DNA from: Cheiracanthium punctorium | Lineage: Eukaryota > Arthropoda > Arachnida > Araneae > Cheiracanthiidae | NCBI GenBank assembly: GCA_038373885.1 | Contig: JAWZYV010019476.1 | Coordinates: 62,001-126,000, forward strand | DNA length: 64,000 nt | Direction: 5' to 3' | Shown here: positions 12,693 to 22,805 of the stretch, piece by piece | How the letters are laid out: the number at the start of each line of letters is the position of its first letter | How positions within the stretch are numbered: the first letter of the stretch is position 1 | Notes under the pieces: generated by a model | What the model saw: the letters and a program-made list of their open reading frames with translations, nothing else | Databases searched by the model: none | What the model was told of the DNA's origin: nothing | Made by a program: the position numbers and the translations under genes

Positions 12693-12914
12693 ATTTTTAA
12701 AATATTCATTATAATGAATATTTTTAAAACAGACAAACTTTTTTTTACGGCCGTACACAGGTCCCAAATGCTTAAAACGGATAGAAATCGCAAAATCTTT
12801 TTAATTTTGAGTAGTGTACAGGAAAAGTCTAGTTTTATTTAATTAGAAACTTAAATATTCCAATTCGGAACTTGAAACAACAATCACTTCAAATTTTAGT
12901 CTCGCCAATAACGA

Positions 12915-13075
12915 GTCAGACCCCCGTCTAGTGGTTAGAATGCCGGGCTACCAAACGTTAGTTCCCCAGTTCGAAAACAAGTCTCGGAAGCTTGAAAAAT
13001 GAAGTTCAGATGGCAGCATTAAAATTCAAAGAGAAGACGAAGAAGTTCAAATTTGCTTTTTTTTTTTTTTTTTTA
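12915..13075 (+). mobile_element. tRNA-headed SINE, second family
   Basis: The head GTCTAGTGGTTAGAATGCCG resembles a tRNA A box and CAGTTCGAAAAC a decayed B box. The body shares GGCTACCA, CCGTTAGCTCC-like and GATGGCAGC segments with the copy at 50590-50760. It ends in a T-rich tract at about 13059-13075. Confidence 0.6.
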
Positions 13076-13107
13076 CTCTTAAAAAATTTATCTAGCTGGG
13101 ATATACC

Positions 13108-13205
13108 CCAATTTTTATCGATTGTTCAGTTTAAAATTTTATCAAAGGTCATAGGCTTCACATCCTAAGTTGCAAGGTGTTTGCTCTTCCGAGATGAATA
13201 TAACC
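13108..13205 (+). repeat. 98-bp direct repeat, right copy
   Basis: This is the second copy of the segment at 11984-12082. It is preceded by TCTAGCTGGG, the same ten bases that end the inverted-repeat element at 12340. Confidence 0.85.
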
Positions 13206-13511
13206 CCAATCGCATCGGCTTTACAACGGCTCTACGCCCAATTTCCCCCCCTTGCCGATGATCCAACCCTACTATTCGGGAGAGGACATGCCCGAGCAAA
13301 TTCCGAGATAAGAGCCCCCGACGCGATGAAGAACCTTGCATGGCGCGCGCTGCGCTTCCTCCCTGTCCGATCATCGGCTTTTCAGGAACCGATGACCGTT
13401 TGCTACTAGGGGTGTCATCGCTCTCGAAATGCACCAGAATGGCTGGATTAAAATTCCACAGACCTGCACGTGCACGTGCATTCCTGGCCATAAAGGTAAA
13501 TTCACCACAAG

Positions 13512-13622
13512 CTCATCGAGCCCATTTGGGATGCAACTGAAAGAGGTGCCCAAGGCTTCAACCACCTTCCATGTAATCCTCGTGATTGTGAGAGAATATT
13601 GAGGAATTGCGGATACGAATGA
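13512..13622 (+). pseudogene. Possible Tc1 transposase C-terminal scrap
   Basis: The frame opening LIEPIWDATERG and continuing to a stop after NCGYE resembles the segment around the third catalytic residue (NPIEHIWD-type) of Tc1/mariner transposases and the following tail. Upstream sequence in this GC-richer patch (13200-13510) does not give the rest of the enzyme in any frame. The call is weak. Confidence 0.3.
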
Positions 13623-14191
13623 CTTTCTGTCACTCCCAGTGTGTGATGAGTGCCAAGGAACATGATTGGCAGGAAGCACTTATGACATTCGATAGAACTA
13701 ACGACTGATGTAACATGACTATGTTTCCACTAGCAGAGTCGGGCAAAATGCAAGAAAAATGTACTGTCGATACAAGATAAAAATTACAATTATTCAAACA
13801 CAAAAAATTACAAAATATAAAATACTGTCTAAACTGAAAAAATACAAAATACAAAATGCATGTGTTTTCAAAATACACACAAAAAACAAAATAAGTCTAA
13901 AACTTCAATTAAGTTGAATTTTCTACAGAAACTTCTAGTTTATTTTATTCCAGTGTATTTTAAGATGAACAAACAAATGTAATAGTAATTATTTTTTTTA
14001 TATTTTTTTATAATAGTACATGAATTTTTCCTGGAATAAATTGCATCTTAAAAGGCATGAAAGCAAAACTGTGACAAGTATTTATTGAACGTTATTTTTT
14101 AGTGATAATGAATGGAATTGAAATATAAAATTAAATGTATTTCTAAACAAAGATGAGTTAAATTATATTTCTACTTTAAGATGCATTCATA

Positions 14192-14421
14192 GTCTCACCA
14201 TGACACAGTGGTTATGTCACTGAAAATGGCAGGCGGCCGAAGTGTGAAGGTCCCGGGTTCGGGTCCCATCCCACAGCTGTCGTCTGGAGTTTTGGTAGGT
14301 TTTCTCCAGATGTAACGTGAGTACGAGTTAGAACCCCTTAGAAATTCCTCCTACCTTGTCACCCCCCCACCCATCCTTGGCAGATTGCCCTGGTATAGCG
14401 TTGGCATAATCACACAAACAC
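14192..14421 (+). mobile_element. tRNA-headed SINE with 14-bp target duplication
   Basis: The 230-bp element is flanked by perfect copies of AAGATGCATTCATA (14178-14191 and 14422-14435). The head has an A-box-like GACACAGTGGTTATGTCACTG and a good B box, GGTTCGGGTCCC (a variant of GGTTCGANNCC). The tail ends GCATAATCACACAAACAC. It is inserted in the hAT element at 13734-16366, so it is younger than that element. Confidence 0.9.
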
Positions 14422-14544
14422 AAGATGCATTCATATGTTACTTCAAAAGAAAAGTGTGTCATTGTATTAATTTACTTAACAGTATGCAATTTATTAAAGA
14501 AATTATGAAAAGGACTTTTAAAAGATGGTATAATTATTCTAAGC

Positions 14545-14707
14545 ATCATGATTTAGAAAATGTCGGAAATGTATTTAGAATTTTCAAATCTGTTGATTTT
14601 TCGGAAAGAAACTGCAGTAGTTCAAGTTCAACCGCATTTTGAGAATTTGTGGTATTTGGTTTGGAATCATTAAATTCAAACCAATCATCATCATTCGTCG
14701 TAGTTTT
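14545..14707 (-). pseudogene. hAT transposase, middle fragment
   Basis: The minus strand reads VDDKTTTNDDDWFEFND, then ELELLQFLSEKSTDLKILNT, then a stop. The E-L-x-x-F-L-x-E-K-S-x-x-L-x-x-L block is the segment that precedes the conserved C-terminal dimerisation region of several hAT transposases. The expected SSAPVER-type motif is missing, so the copy is dead. Confidence 0.6.
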
Positions 14708-15251
14708 ATCGTCAACTTCTCTCGTATCGAAATTACTTCAATTTGATAAGGATAACATTACAAGATTGAAAAGTTTACAGCAATGTTTCATTTATTTCAT
14801 ACCAGCTAATAAAATAAAACCTTAATTTATGTTAACAAGCATAAATTTGGGGTTCAGCTCTTAAAGCGAATTCAAACCCATATCTAGAATTTTTTTAATA
14901 CACACATGAATGGTGAGATTTAAATTTCTGAGAAGTCGAATACGATCCATCCATGATTCTAAATATCTGATGAGAAAAAGATGAATAAGCGATGAACAAC
15001 TAAAATTAATAAAAGAAACTTAAGGTTTACTTATATTTCCAAACAAGACTAAATAAATTAATGTATACTGTTTTTCTCTCATACTTAAAAAAAATAGGAT
15101 AAACATGCTTTGATGGAAAGAGAAGTAAGTATGACTTGCCGAGCATTCAATTAAAGTTTTCCTCACTTGAAAAAAAAGGCGGTGAAAAGCTTGTATATTA
15201 ATATTTATGACTTATTGAATTCAGTTAAACATTTGAACAAAAGAACTCAGC

Positions 15252-15470
15252 TTAATCGATTTTATGATAAAATTGAAGTTTTACCTTTAAGTGAGTTTTA
15301 AAATTTTTAGTAGTTATGAATGTTCCACTTATGATAGACCTTTTGGGTTGGCAAAGCTGGCACTGTGCCTTAACCTTTTCATTTGCATCTACAGATAAAA
15401 TTTGAAAAAAATTTGCACTGCGAATTGCACAACGACTCGCAAAGTCATCTAAACTGGAAGCTGGATCCAT
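15252..15470 (-). pseudogene. hAT transposase N-terminal BED zinc finger fragment
   Basis: The 72-residue frame contains FFQILSVDANEKVKAQCQLC followed by ISGTFITTKNFKTHLK. This is the BED-finger pattern C-x2-C, then T-T-x-N-F-x-T-H-L-K, of hAT transposases, which bind DNA near the element ends. The second histidine pair is partly lost (HLKVKLQFYH). It reads in the same direction as the middle fragment at 14545-14707, inside the same pair of inverted ends, so both belong to one decayed transposase gene with a large internal loss. Confidence 0.65.
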
Positions 15471-16366
15471 CTCGTAATAAAACTTCAGAAATGCTGACTG
15501 GCTTATTTTTCTGTTACTTGGTAACGCATAATGGAATTATTTATAAATTCTTTTTCAGAAATCCAATGAATATTACTCAAACATGTTTTCCTCCTTTTTG
15601 GTTTAATTATTTGGTATAGTACATGTCGGGAGCCTTCAGGTAAACAGTGGACTGTATTTAATTAGTAAGACATTTATTTTTGTAGATTGTAATAACAATT
15701 ACTGCCAAGGGGCAGTTTTGTTACATAAAGTTTTGAACTAGGATTCAAATGAAGGAGCAGCTGGGAGCATCCGTACAATATGAGATCAAATCTGAATCTG
15801 AAGAAAAAATACAGAAAAGGGTTGCAACCCGTTCAAATAGTGTTGGCGCGTTGGCGTCAGACGGCAAGCGCGCCAAGGAGGTTAAATACAACTAATACAG
15901 AACAGTACATTTGTGAATCAGTTATCAGCAATACAGAAAGCCTCCTAAACCAAATATCATTAAACTAATCTAAACAGACGTGTGAGATTTTGCCCCTCCT
16001 TCCTGTTTAATATAGCCTAAGCATCGCAAAAAATCCTAACACCTCTTTAGTTACCAAATATAACACTAAAATAAAATAGTGCAGATGCAACAGAATTGCT
16101 GATGTCATGAACTGGGAAAAAATTAATGACTGCAGTTCTATTATTTTTGTGTGATATTCCCAAACTAGACTAATTTTGGTGTAAAATTAATTTAACTTCA
16201 GAATGAAAAATGTATTTTCAGTATTTTGAAAATAAAAAATACATTGAAAATGTATTTTAAAATACATTTTCAAAATACTTTGCTTTTTCTTGTGAAAATA
16301 CAAAATACAAATGTATTTCGAAAATAGTATTTCAAATACATGTATTTGCGATACTGCCCAACTCTG

Positions 16367-16803
16367 TCTACTAGAACTGTTTAAAGATAATTTCATGCAG
16401 AGAAATAATATATATCTAATTATTAAATATTTTATTTCATTTTGCAGATGCACCTATTGCTTTGCATTATTATCTATTCGTTAGATAAAACCAACATGCG
16501 GTTTTCTTTCTTGTTCCTAGTTTTCTTTATTTGAGGGGGAGCGGGGATTAATGCAATAGATATTTTAGATATTTAGATTATTTAGATTATTAGATATTTT
16601 CTGCATGCTTGAAAATATCTCATACATTAACAGAACGTTACTCTACTGATTAAGAGACTAAATACACTAGAATGTTAATGAATATAAAAACACTTAATGC
16701 TACTTTGCATATACATTCAGCGGCTTTACTTAGAAAACATCATCATTAAAAAGAAAAAAAACTTCCTGGAATAAAAAAGAAAAGAAAAATTATCTATAAT
16801 TAC
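16367..16803. other. Intron part, nothing recognised
   Basis: AT-rich sequence between the hAT element and the second fucolectin exon. It contains short TTAGAT runs near 16560-16590 and nothing else recognisable. Confidence 0.4.
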
Positions 16804-16893
16804 CGAATTTTCCGGTGAAAGATGCACACCTTTTATACGAAGCACTTCCTTCTTGTGTTTTAATAACGAAAATGGTAAATTTTACAGGGTTGT
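16804..16893 (-). CDS. Fucolectin-type (FTP) domain, second exon
   Basis: This is a short 90-base exon giving NPVKFTIFVIKTQEGSASY followed by KRCASFTGKF. The F-T-I-F-V strand matches the position where fucolectins place N-x-x-I-R-V. The acceptor is TTTGTGTTTCAG and the donor GTAATTATAG; phase 1-1. Spliced between its neighbours it reads MMQSDNPVKFT and TGKFGTQTVV. On its own it would be missed by an open-frame search; the borders, the phase and the domain fit make it convincing. One cysteine (KRC) is present. Confidence 0.82.
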
Positions 16894-17288
16894 CTGAAAC
16901 ACAAAGAGGTTTAATGTGAGATTTAAAAATTAAGCTTTTGGGGCAGTTGTAATTGACAAGTTCTTTATAAAAAAAAAAACATTTGGTAATGCACTATTTC
17001 ACATAAACGGAAACATTCTCATCCTAGGAGTTCATAAGTTAAAAAATGAGCTAATTCGAAGGACAGTAATATGCTCAAATTTAGTTTCTGGTGCATCAAT
17101 GCATTCACTATGACAAACAAACTTGTAAAAATAGAAATATAAAAACCTGATATTCCAGGGGATAAAGTTACTTTAACTGCTGATTTTTGGTTATTTGATT
17201 TTAAAAAGAACCACATTTGTGTATTTAAACGGTATATAACTATCCAAAAAGTTTACAAAGAAATTGAGGTGAAATAAGACTTTCTCAC

Positions 17289-17477
17289 CAGACTGCATCA
17301 TGGTAACTGCAACCGACAACACTTTATGGACATCCCCGAGATCTATTCTCCACCATCTTGGTTTTTTGGGCTTGAGGTACGAGCAGGTCTCTTTGTCTCG
17401 ATCGATAGCCATTTCAGCAGCATGTCCTGGAACGGTAGGTGTCGAGAAGGCAACACCCAGTGTGGTCATGCTGTCAT
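17289..17477 (-). CDS. Fucolectin-type (FTP) domain, first exon
   Basis: The 189-base exon encodes the first half of the FTP (F5/8C-like galactose-binding fold) domain. The segments are TLGVAFSTPTVPGHAAEMAI, then DRDKETCSYLKPKKPRWW, then RIDLGDVHKVLSVAVTMMQS. A-x-x-A-I-D-x-D plus W-W-R-I-D-L-G is the family signature. The acceptor is AAACTTAG at 17478 and the donor GTGAGAAAG from 17288; phase 1-1. Family members bind fucosylated sugars or act as adhesion modules. The usual Asn-Arg after the V-x-V strand is replaced here by TMMQSD, so sugar binding is uncertain. It follows the first CCP exon, giving PICDDSMTTLG across the junction. Confidence 0.92.
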
Positions 17478-17815
17478 CTAAGTTTAAAAAATACTGAAAT
17501 TTTTACAAAGAAATTACTATGTAGAAAAATAATAGCATATTAAATAACTGATTGTGTGAAAGAAACTGGTGACTAAAATTTAAATCAGATAAAAAATGTT
17601 ACATAATTTTAAGATATATCGAATGAAAAATTATATGCTGGCTCAAGTTTATGGTAATGTATGCTGGATTATTTATATATATATATGGGGAAATCCAAAC
17701 ATTTTGAGCTTTAAAACAAAGTGCATTATTTCATTCTTCGAAAAACAGATGAATAGTTTTCAGCTTAATATTTCATCAAGTTTATATTTTAAAGATATTA
17801 GCATAAAGCATTATA

Positions 17816-19525
17816 CAGGGTGTCCAGTGCTAACGGTGCTCAGTGGAAATTTACTTAACAGTTAGTCAGAAACACATAGTTCCAGTTGCAAAAATGCTTT
17901 AAATTGTATAATCTATTATGTCAGAAACAAAAGAAGTCAGTAAATCAATTCCTATAAAAATTACGAAATTTAAATTTTTATACGGTCCCCCGGTCCTACC
18001 AGTTATATTTAGAAAATTTTTCTTTATACAATTTGATGCACAATAAAAAAAAAATTCGTCTTACTACGACCGAAATTCACTTAGTTACAGTTGCTTAAAG
18101 TTAGTGCTCTTTTCGAGCAGCGAACTAGGGGTTGTATATAAAATGAATTTGAGAAAAATTAATGTACATGGTTTTGAGCCTTATAATACTTATTAGCAAT
18201 TTCATTAACTGTGAAAAAAACACTCAAAATACTGGTGTTAAATGATAAAATAAATAAAAACTTTTGAAAACAAATCTTATAAGTAACTTTTTATGTGTGT
18301 TTTTTTCACAAAGCTTTTATTTATTTTAGTTTCATTAACTATTTTATGAATATAGATTGCAATAGAGAAGGTTAACGTTTAACTGTGCATTCAGTAAATT
18401 ACCATAAAAATATAACTTATACTAAAAATAGAATTTTTTAAGAGTTTTTTTAATGAACTGGTGTTAAATAACTTAAAAAGAAAAAACAAGGAAATAAAAC
18501 ACTTCATTAAGCATTCAATTAGAAAATGAAACATTTTAAAATACAAATATGTACATTTTAGAAACTTAAAATAATATTACATAACTCCGTTAGCGTAACA
18601 TTTGATCAAAAGTAGCTTCCATCGGCTGCAATATAAATATGCACCCGTGTAGAAAACTCTTCCTGTACTTGCGTAGCATACTCGGTGCTACACATCTACA
18701 TGCTACACATATACGATTTACTAAGTCTGACCCCGGATAGTTTTATATAGAGCCTGACTGTAGTGCTATTTTTTGGACAAATTGACTCACTAAAAAGAGT
18801 GTCAAATTTCAAGTCGATTGGTTGTGGTCTTTAGCTGCAGCATTGGACCTAAATCTTGGGGAAAAAAAAAACTGAAAAAAATCCAATTTTTGAAATTTTT
18901 TAAAAAAATATGATTTTTTTTGAAAATTTCTTATCCCTAGCACTGAACTTTACCTTAATTGTCTCAATAATAAGTGTGTAAATTTTCAGCTCGATCAATT
19001 AAAATATTCAGTCTTCGCAATGAACCTACAGTTTGAGAAAAAGTGAAAAAATATTCAATTTCTCTACCACTCTTTAGAGATATTTCATTCCTTTAGTATT
19101 GATATTTTGTGTGTACGTGAAGTCTCAATAACGTAAATAATGTAAGAAGTGTGTTTGCAATAGGGCCATTAACAAATGACGCTGTAATTGCAAGCCTGCA
19201 TATTCTCCCGATCTGACTCCTCGTGACTACTTTTTGAAGGGCAGCCTTGAAAGACAAAACTTTGTGCTGTGACTACTTGAAGAAAACAAATATGCTGATA
19301 TATTGTAATATGAGCTTTACGACGTGTAGCGAAACAGTTAGCAAACACTGTTGTAACTAGTACTTCAAAAATTCTGTATCGAATTTTTGAAGCCTACATA
19401 ATAAACCTGCCGTTTGCTGCACTCTTCTTTTGAACTTTTTAATTATGAACTTATTTTCGAATTTTTTAATTTTAAAACCAAGGTTTTACTCCGGGATAAG
19501 TTCTGTTTTTTTCGATATACCCTAG
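17816..19525 (+). mobile_element. Mariner-like TIR element, long copy
   Basis: It starts CAGGGTGTCCAGTGCTAACG after TA and ends TTTTTCGATATACCCTAG. The first 280 bp and the right end match the shorter copy at 20837-21296, and the start matches 62770 onward. Between them is 1.2 kb of extra sequence, with a transposase-like scrap at 19201-19281. The shorter copy is probably an internally deleted derivative. Confidence 0.6.
19201..19281 (+). pseudogene. Mariner-type transposase scrap
   Basis: A short frame reads PAYSPDLTPRDYFLKGSL and goes on to a stop. Y-S-P-D-L-x-P-x-D-Y is the third catalytic block of mariner-type (DDD) transposases. Nothing before or after is readable. Confidence 0.5.
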
Positions 19526-19701
19526 TGTCCAGCAATTTTTTCAAAATGTCTATCGTTCGGCATACAGAGCTGTCGCACGCAAAAGGAAAGTTAAATTAAT
19601 CATCACATCCTGTAGTGTCTGAGTGGGAATGGTTTCATATGCTGCACTAATTAACAATTCAAGCTCTCTAGCGTATTAGGAGAGTTCAGGTAGACAGTGT
19701 C

Positions 19702-19857
19702 CAGGGGCGTAGCCAGAGGGGGGGCTGAGGGGGCTTCAGCGCCCCCCGAAACGGGACACTTTACTTAGTTTACAATTTGATATTCAGCTTACAATTGAAC
19801 TTCAGGTTACAATTTGATACCCAGCCCCCCCGAAATAAAATCCTGGCTACGTTACTG
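19702..19857. mobile_element. hAT-type MITE with G/C-run ends
   Basis: The 156-bp element starts CAGGGGCGTAGCCAG and ends with the diverged inverse CTGGCTACGTTACTG. It has a perfect 8-bp duplication, ACAGTGTC (19694-19701 and 19858-19865). A truncated relative lies at 39646-39760. Confidence 0.9.
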
Positions 19858-20836
19858 ACAGTGTCTTTCAATCCGGAGTTCATTTTTTTATTCCAGGCTT
19901 TGAGATTCAAATTAGTCAAAATATCTATGGTCGTTTAACGGCCGAAGCAAGGGAAAAAAAGAGGTTAAATGCGAGATAGTGTATGGATACAGATTTTTTA
20001 TCATGATCGTGAACTTTAATAAGGAGCATATTCAATCTTCTGTAGGTTACGAAGATGGTCCCTTTAAAAAATATCGTAATAGGAAATTCGCTGTCAGTTG
20101 TGTACCTTCATGTAAGACGAAAACACATTTTGTACCTTTTTTATGATTACTACATCGTATTTGATCTTCATCCATACTGTAGGTTTTGGACTGATTCAGT
20201 GTCATTAGGATATTGGCAAGTTCAAGAAGCATACAGCAAGTCCGACTTATATGATAATTAATCACTGTGAAAACTGCTCCAAGTTCGAGTGCTAATACAC
20301 AGAGTAACAAAAAAGAAAAGTCTTGAAAAGAGATGAAAAGAAATATAGAACTCTACTTTAAAGTAACTCGAAAGTTGCTAAACCCAAAAATCAGGAACTT
20401 GAACAAAAGATAGGGGTAAACATTGCGAAGACTTAAGGACTTGCATATTTTGGGAAACCACGAAAAGACTGGCCAGTTCGATGACTTCCGACTTGCTTAA
20501 ATAAACCTTCACAATATAAATGCGTTGCATATTGTGCACCCCACGAAATTTTGGGTGTTTGTTAACTGGATGTCAATAAATCAACCATTTTTGTGAGAAA
20601 TTCTACCTTTTCACCTTGGAGCATCCCCTGATATTTTTTCTCCCTGAATCCGTCCAAAGATCGCTTGACATTTAAGTGACAGCTCTGAAGGCACAGTGAC
20701 TCTGAATGTGTTGCTTGTAATTGAACAGCTTCGAAATGGAAAAACGACCATTAGTCGCGTATTCTTAGAGATGATATAAAACCAAAGTAAAAAGAACAGT
20801 GAAAACAAAGTATCTAGTGAAAGATTTTTTAATATA
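19858..20836. other. Intron part, nothing recognised
   Basis: Intronic sequence of moderate composition with no repeat ends and no coding motif that I can support. Confidence 0.35.
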
Positions 20837-21296
20837 CAGGGTGTCCAGTGCTAACGGTGCCCAATGGCTATTTCCTAAACCGTTAGTAGAGACACATAGT
20901 TCCAACTGCAAAATTTCTTTAAATTTTATAATCCGTTATATAAAAAACAATCGAAGTCAATAACTCAATCCCTATAAAAATTACCGAATTTCCGAAATTA
21001 CCGAATTTTCTTTATACAATTTGAAGCACAATAAAAAAAAATCGTCCTTCTACGATCAAAATTTACCGTGTTATAAAGCAGCAAATATATTGACTTAAGT
21101 CACTTTTCTACGTTTAAAAACGTCCCGTTACGGTAAACCGTTAAGGGACCCTATAAATATTGGGATTTTAAATTACAGGTTTTAATTTCATTTCTTGGCA
21201 TAATGCGGAAAAAGAAGCAAAACTAATTTTAGAATACTAATCATTAAGCAGAAGGTTGCGAATTTCGGAAAAAAGGGTTTTTTCGATGCACCCTAG
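20837..21296 (+). mobile_element. Mariner-like TIR element, short copy
   Basis: The 460-bp element starts CAGGGTGTCCAGTGCTAACG and ends TTTTTTCGATGCACCCTAG, with TA on both sides. It shares both ends with the copy at 17816-19525 and lacks its middle. It is non-coding. Confidence 0.7.
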
Positions 21297-22052
21297 TATA
21301 TGTGTTACCGGCTAGGTATGAAACACCTATAGCATCCTATAGAATGCCTAGGTATTGTATATAATGCAGGACGTTTTTAGTCAAAGTATGAAATATGAGA
21401 ATTATTATGTTACGGCCAGTTCGCGATTTGGCCAAGAGGTTTGGTCAAAGTCCGAAGTACTTGCAATTAATATTGTATATTCTACTTTGGCTGGCCATTT
21501 CGCGAAGTGGCTGGGAATCCTTGGCCAAAGCCCCAAGTGATAATGGTAGACTGAGCGGTATCTATTTGCCTTTGCAAAAAGTTTCATATTTTTTGAAGCG
21601 ATATTTCGGGAGACAATGTGATCTGGCATCTTTAGCATTAGGTCTATGGAGTAGAAAAAGACCAAGGATACCCCTTAAAGGTTAGTTGAAAAACGGAGTA
21701 CTCAATTTGTCTTTGTATTCATACAAGTTACGCAACGCATTTGCTCAAGATATAATTCGTCATTTTGAAGGGCGCAAATCCAATATTCTTCACGCTATCT
21801 CGTTGTTTCAGCGTATACGCTCACTGAATAATTTATATTATGGCTTTAATATGAGAACAGAATAACACAAGATCATATTTTTAAATATTACAAGCTTATT
21901 TTTAACACAGATGTCACTTATATTTGAACTCGTTTCTAAAACAATTGTACTTTAAATCAAGAAAAGAAAAAAAACAGTACACAGAAGTACTCATTTTTAA
22001 ATACAGTGAGCACCGGTTATAACGGACCTGGGATATAACGTACTATCGGTTA

Positions 22053-22231
22053 CAAGGGCGACTCCAGCGAGGGGACCATAGGGGCCATAGCCCCCTCCGA
22101 ACTTTTTGTTTTTGAACTTTAGATTCGTATACTTTACGATTCCTCACGTTTAATTCGCATTTTAAACAATTTATAGGCTATCTAAAAAGTTCAATGGCCC
22201 CCTCCGAAAATTCAGCCTGGAGCCGCACTTG
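22053..22231. mobile_element. hAT-type MITE, CAAGGGCGRCTCCAG family
   Basis: The 179-bp element has inverted ends CAAGGGCGACTCCAG and CTGGAGCCGCACTTG. It has a perfect 8-bp duplication, ATCGGTTA (22045-22052 and 22232-22239). The copy at 26434-26611 is the same family in reverse orientation. It is the innermost layer of the nest. Confidence 0.92.
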
Positions 22232-22589
22232 ATCGGTTATAACGTACCAAGAAGCTAGGTCCCGATCGAAGTCTTATATTTATAATGTTATTTAACTTCG
22301 GTTAAAACGTACTTAACAAAAGTACGTACTTCGGCTATAACGTACTTTTTATACCAAAGCCAAAAAAAAATTTTGTTTTTCTTAAGCATTTTATTTCCTT
22401 TTTCTCGGAAATTTCAGTACCTTCAAAAACACTCGTTGTCAGTTTTCAGATTCTCTAGCGAGATGAATTGTGTATGAAGGAAGGGAACGATCTTTTATCT
22501 TTTTCGCCTGCTAGGTAGGGCTAAGAACAAGGTCATGTTTTTTATTTGTCATTCATCAATGTAAATGCCTCCTGAAAAGCCCTACCTAT

Positions 22590-22805
22590 AATGATTCTAA
22601 TGATAGTGAAGAAGAAACAGAGGAGCCTATGCCAAGCATACCCCACGCATTAAATTCTGCAAAAACATTATCGCGTTTTTTTGAATGCCGCATTTATGAT
22701 ACAGAGACTCTACAAAAGTCTATTATGGATATCCATAACGGTATTTTTAAAGTAGCATCTGCTCATTTAAAACAACAGAAAATTTCAGATTATTTATCTC
22801 AATAA
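22590..22805 (+). pseudogene. Pogo/Tigger-type transposase, C-terminal remnant
   Basis: An uninterrupted frame of 71 residues ends at a TAA. It opens NDSNDSEEETEEP, continues through SAKTLSRFFECRIYD, and finishes LKQQKISDYLSQ. An acidic stretch, then a leucine-rich helix, then a K-Q-x-x-I-x-D-Y/F-F end is how many Tigger/jerky-type transposases finish. The DNA-binding and catalytic parts are gone, which explains the short element. No functional role is expected. Confidence 0.6.

Larger units (their letters stand above)
13734..16366 (-). mobile_element. Decayed hAT transposon with BED-type transposase pieces
   Basis: Ends are CAGAGTCGGGCA and its inverted partner TGCCCAACTCTG, flanked by TCCACTAG (13726-13733) and TCTACTAG (16367-16374), an 8-bp duplication with one change. 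Both subterminal regions contain many AAATACAAAAT-like repeats, as in many hAT elements. Two transposase pieces are readable on the minus strand (15252-15470 and 14545-14707). A SINE has inserted at 14192-14421. The element lies between two fucolectin exons. Confidence 0.85.

Noticed and set aside
13165..13679. Several overlapping frames of about 100 residues in a GC-richer patch
   Set aside because: Frames are open on both strands because of composition; only a short Tc1-like tail on the plus strand has any family pattern.
14192..14421. tRNA genes, suggested by A- and B-box-like motifs here and in other SINEs
   Set aside because: No acceptor stem or anticodon arm folds around the boxes, and target duplications show these are SINE insertions.
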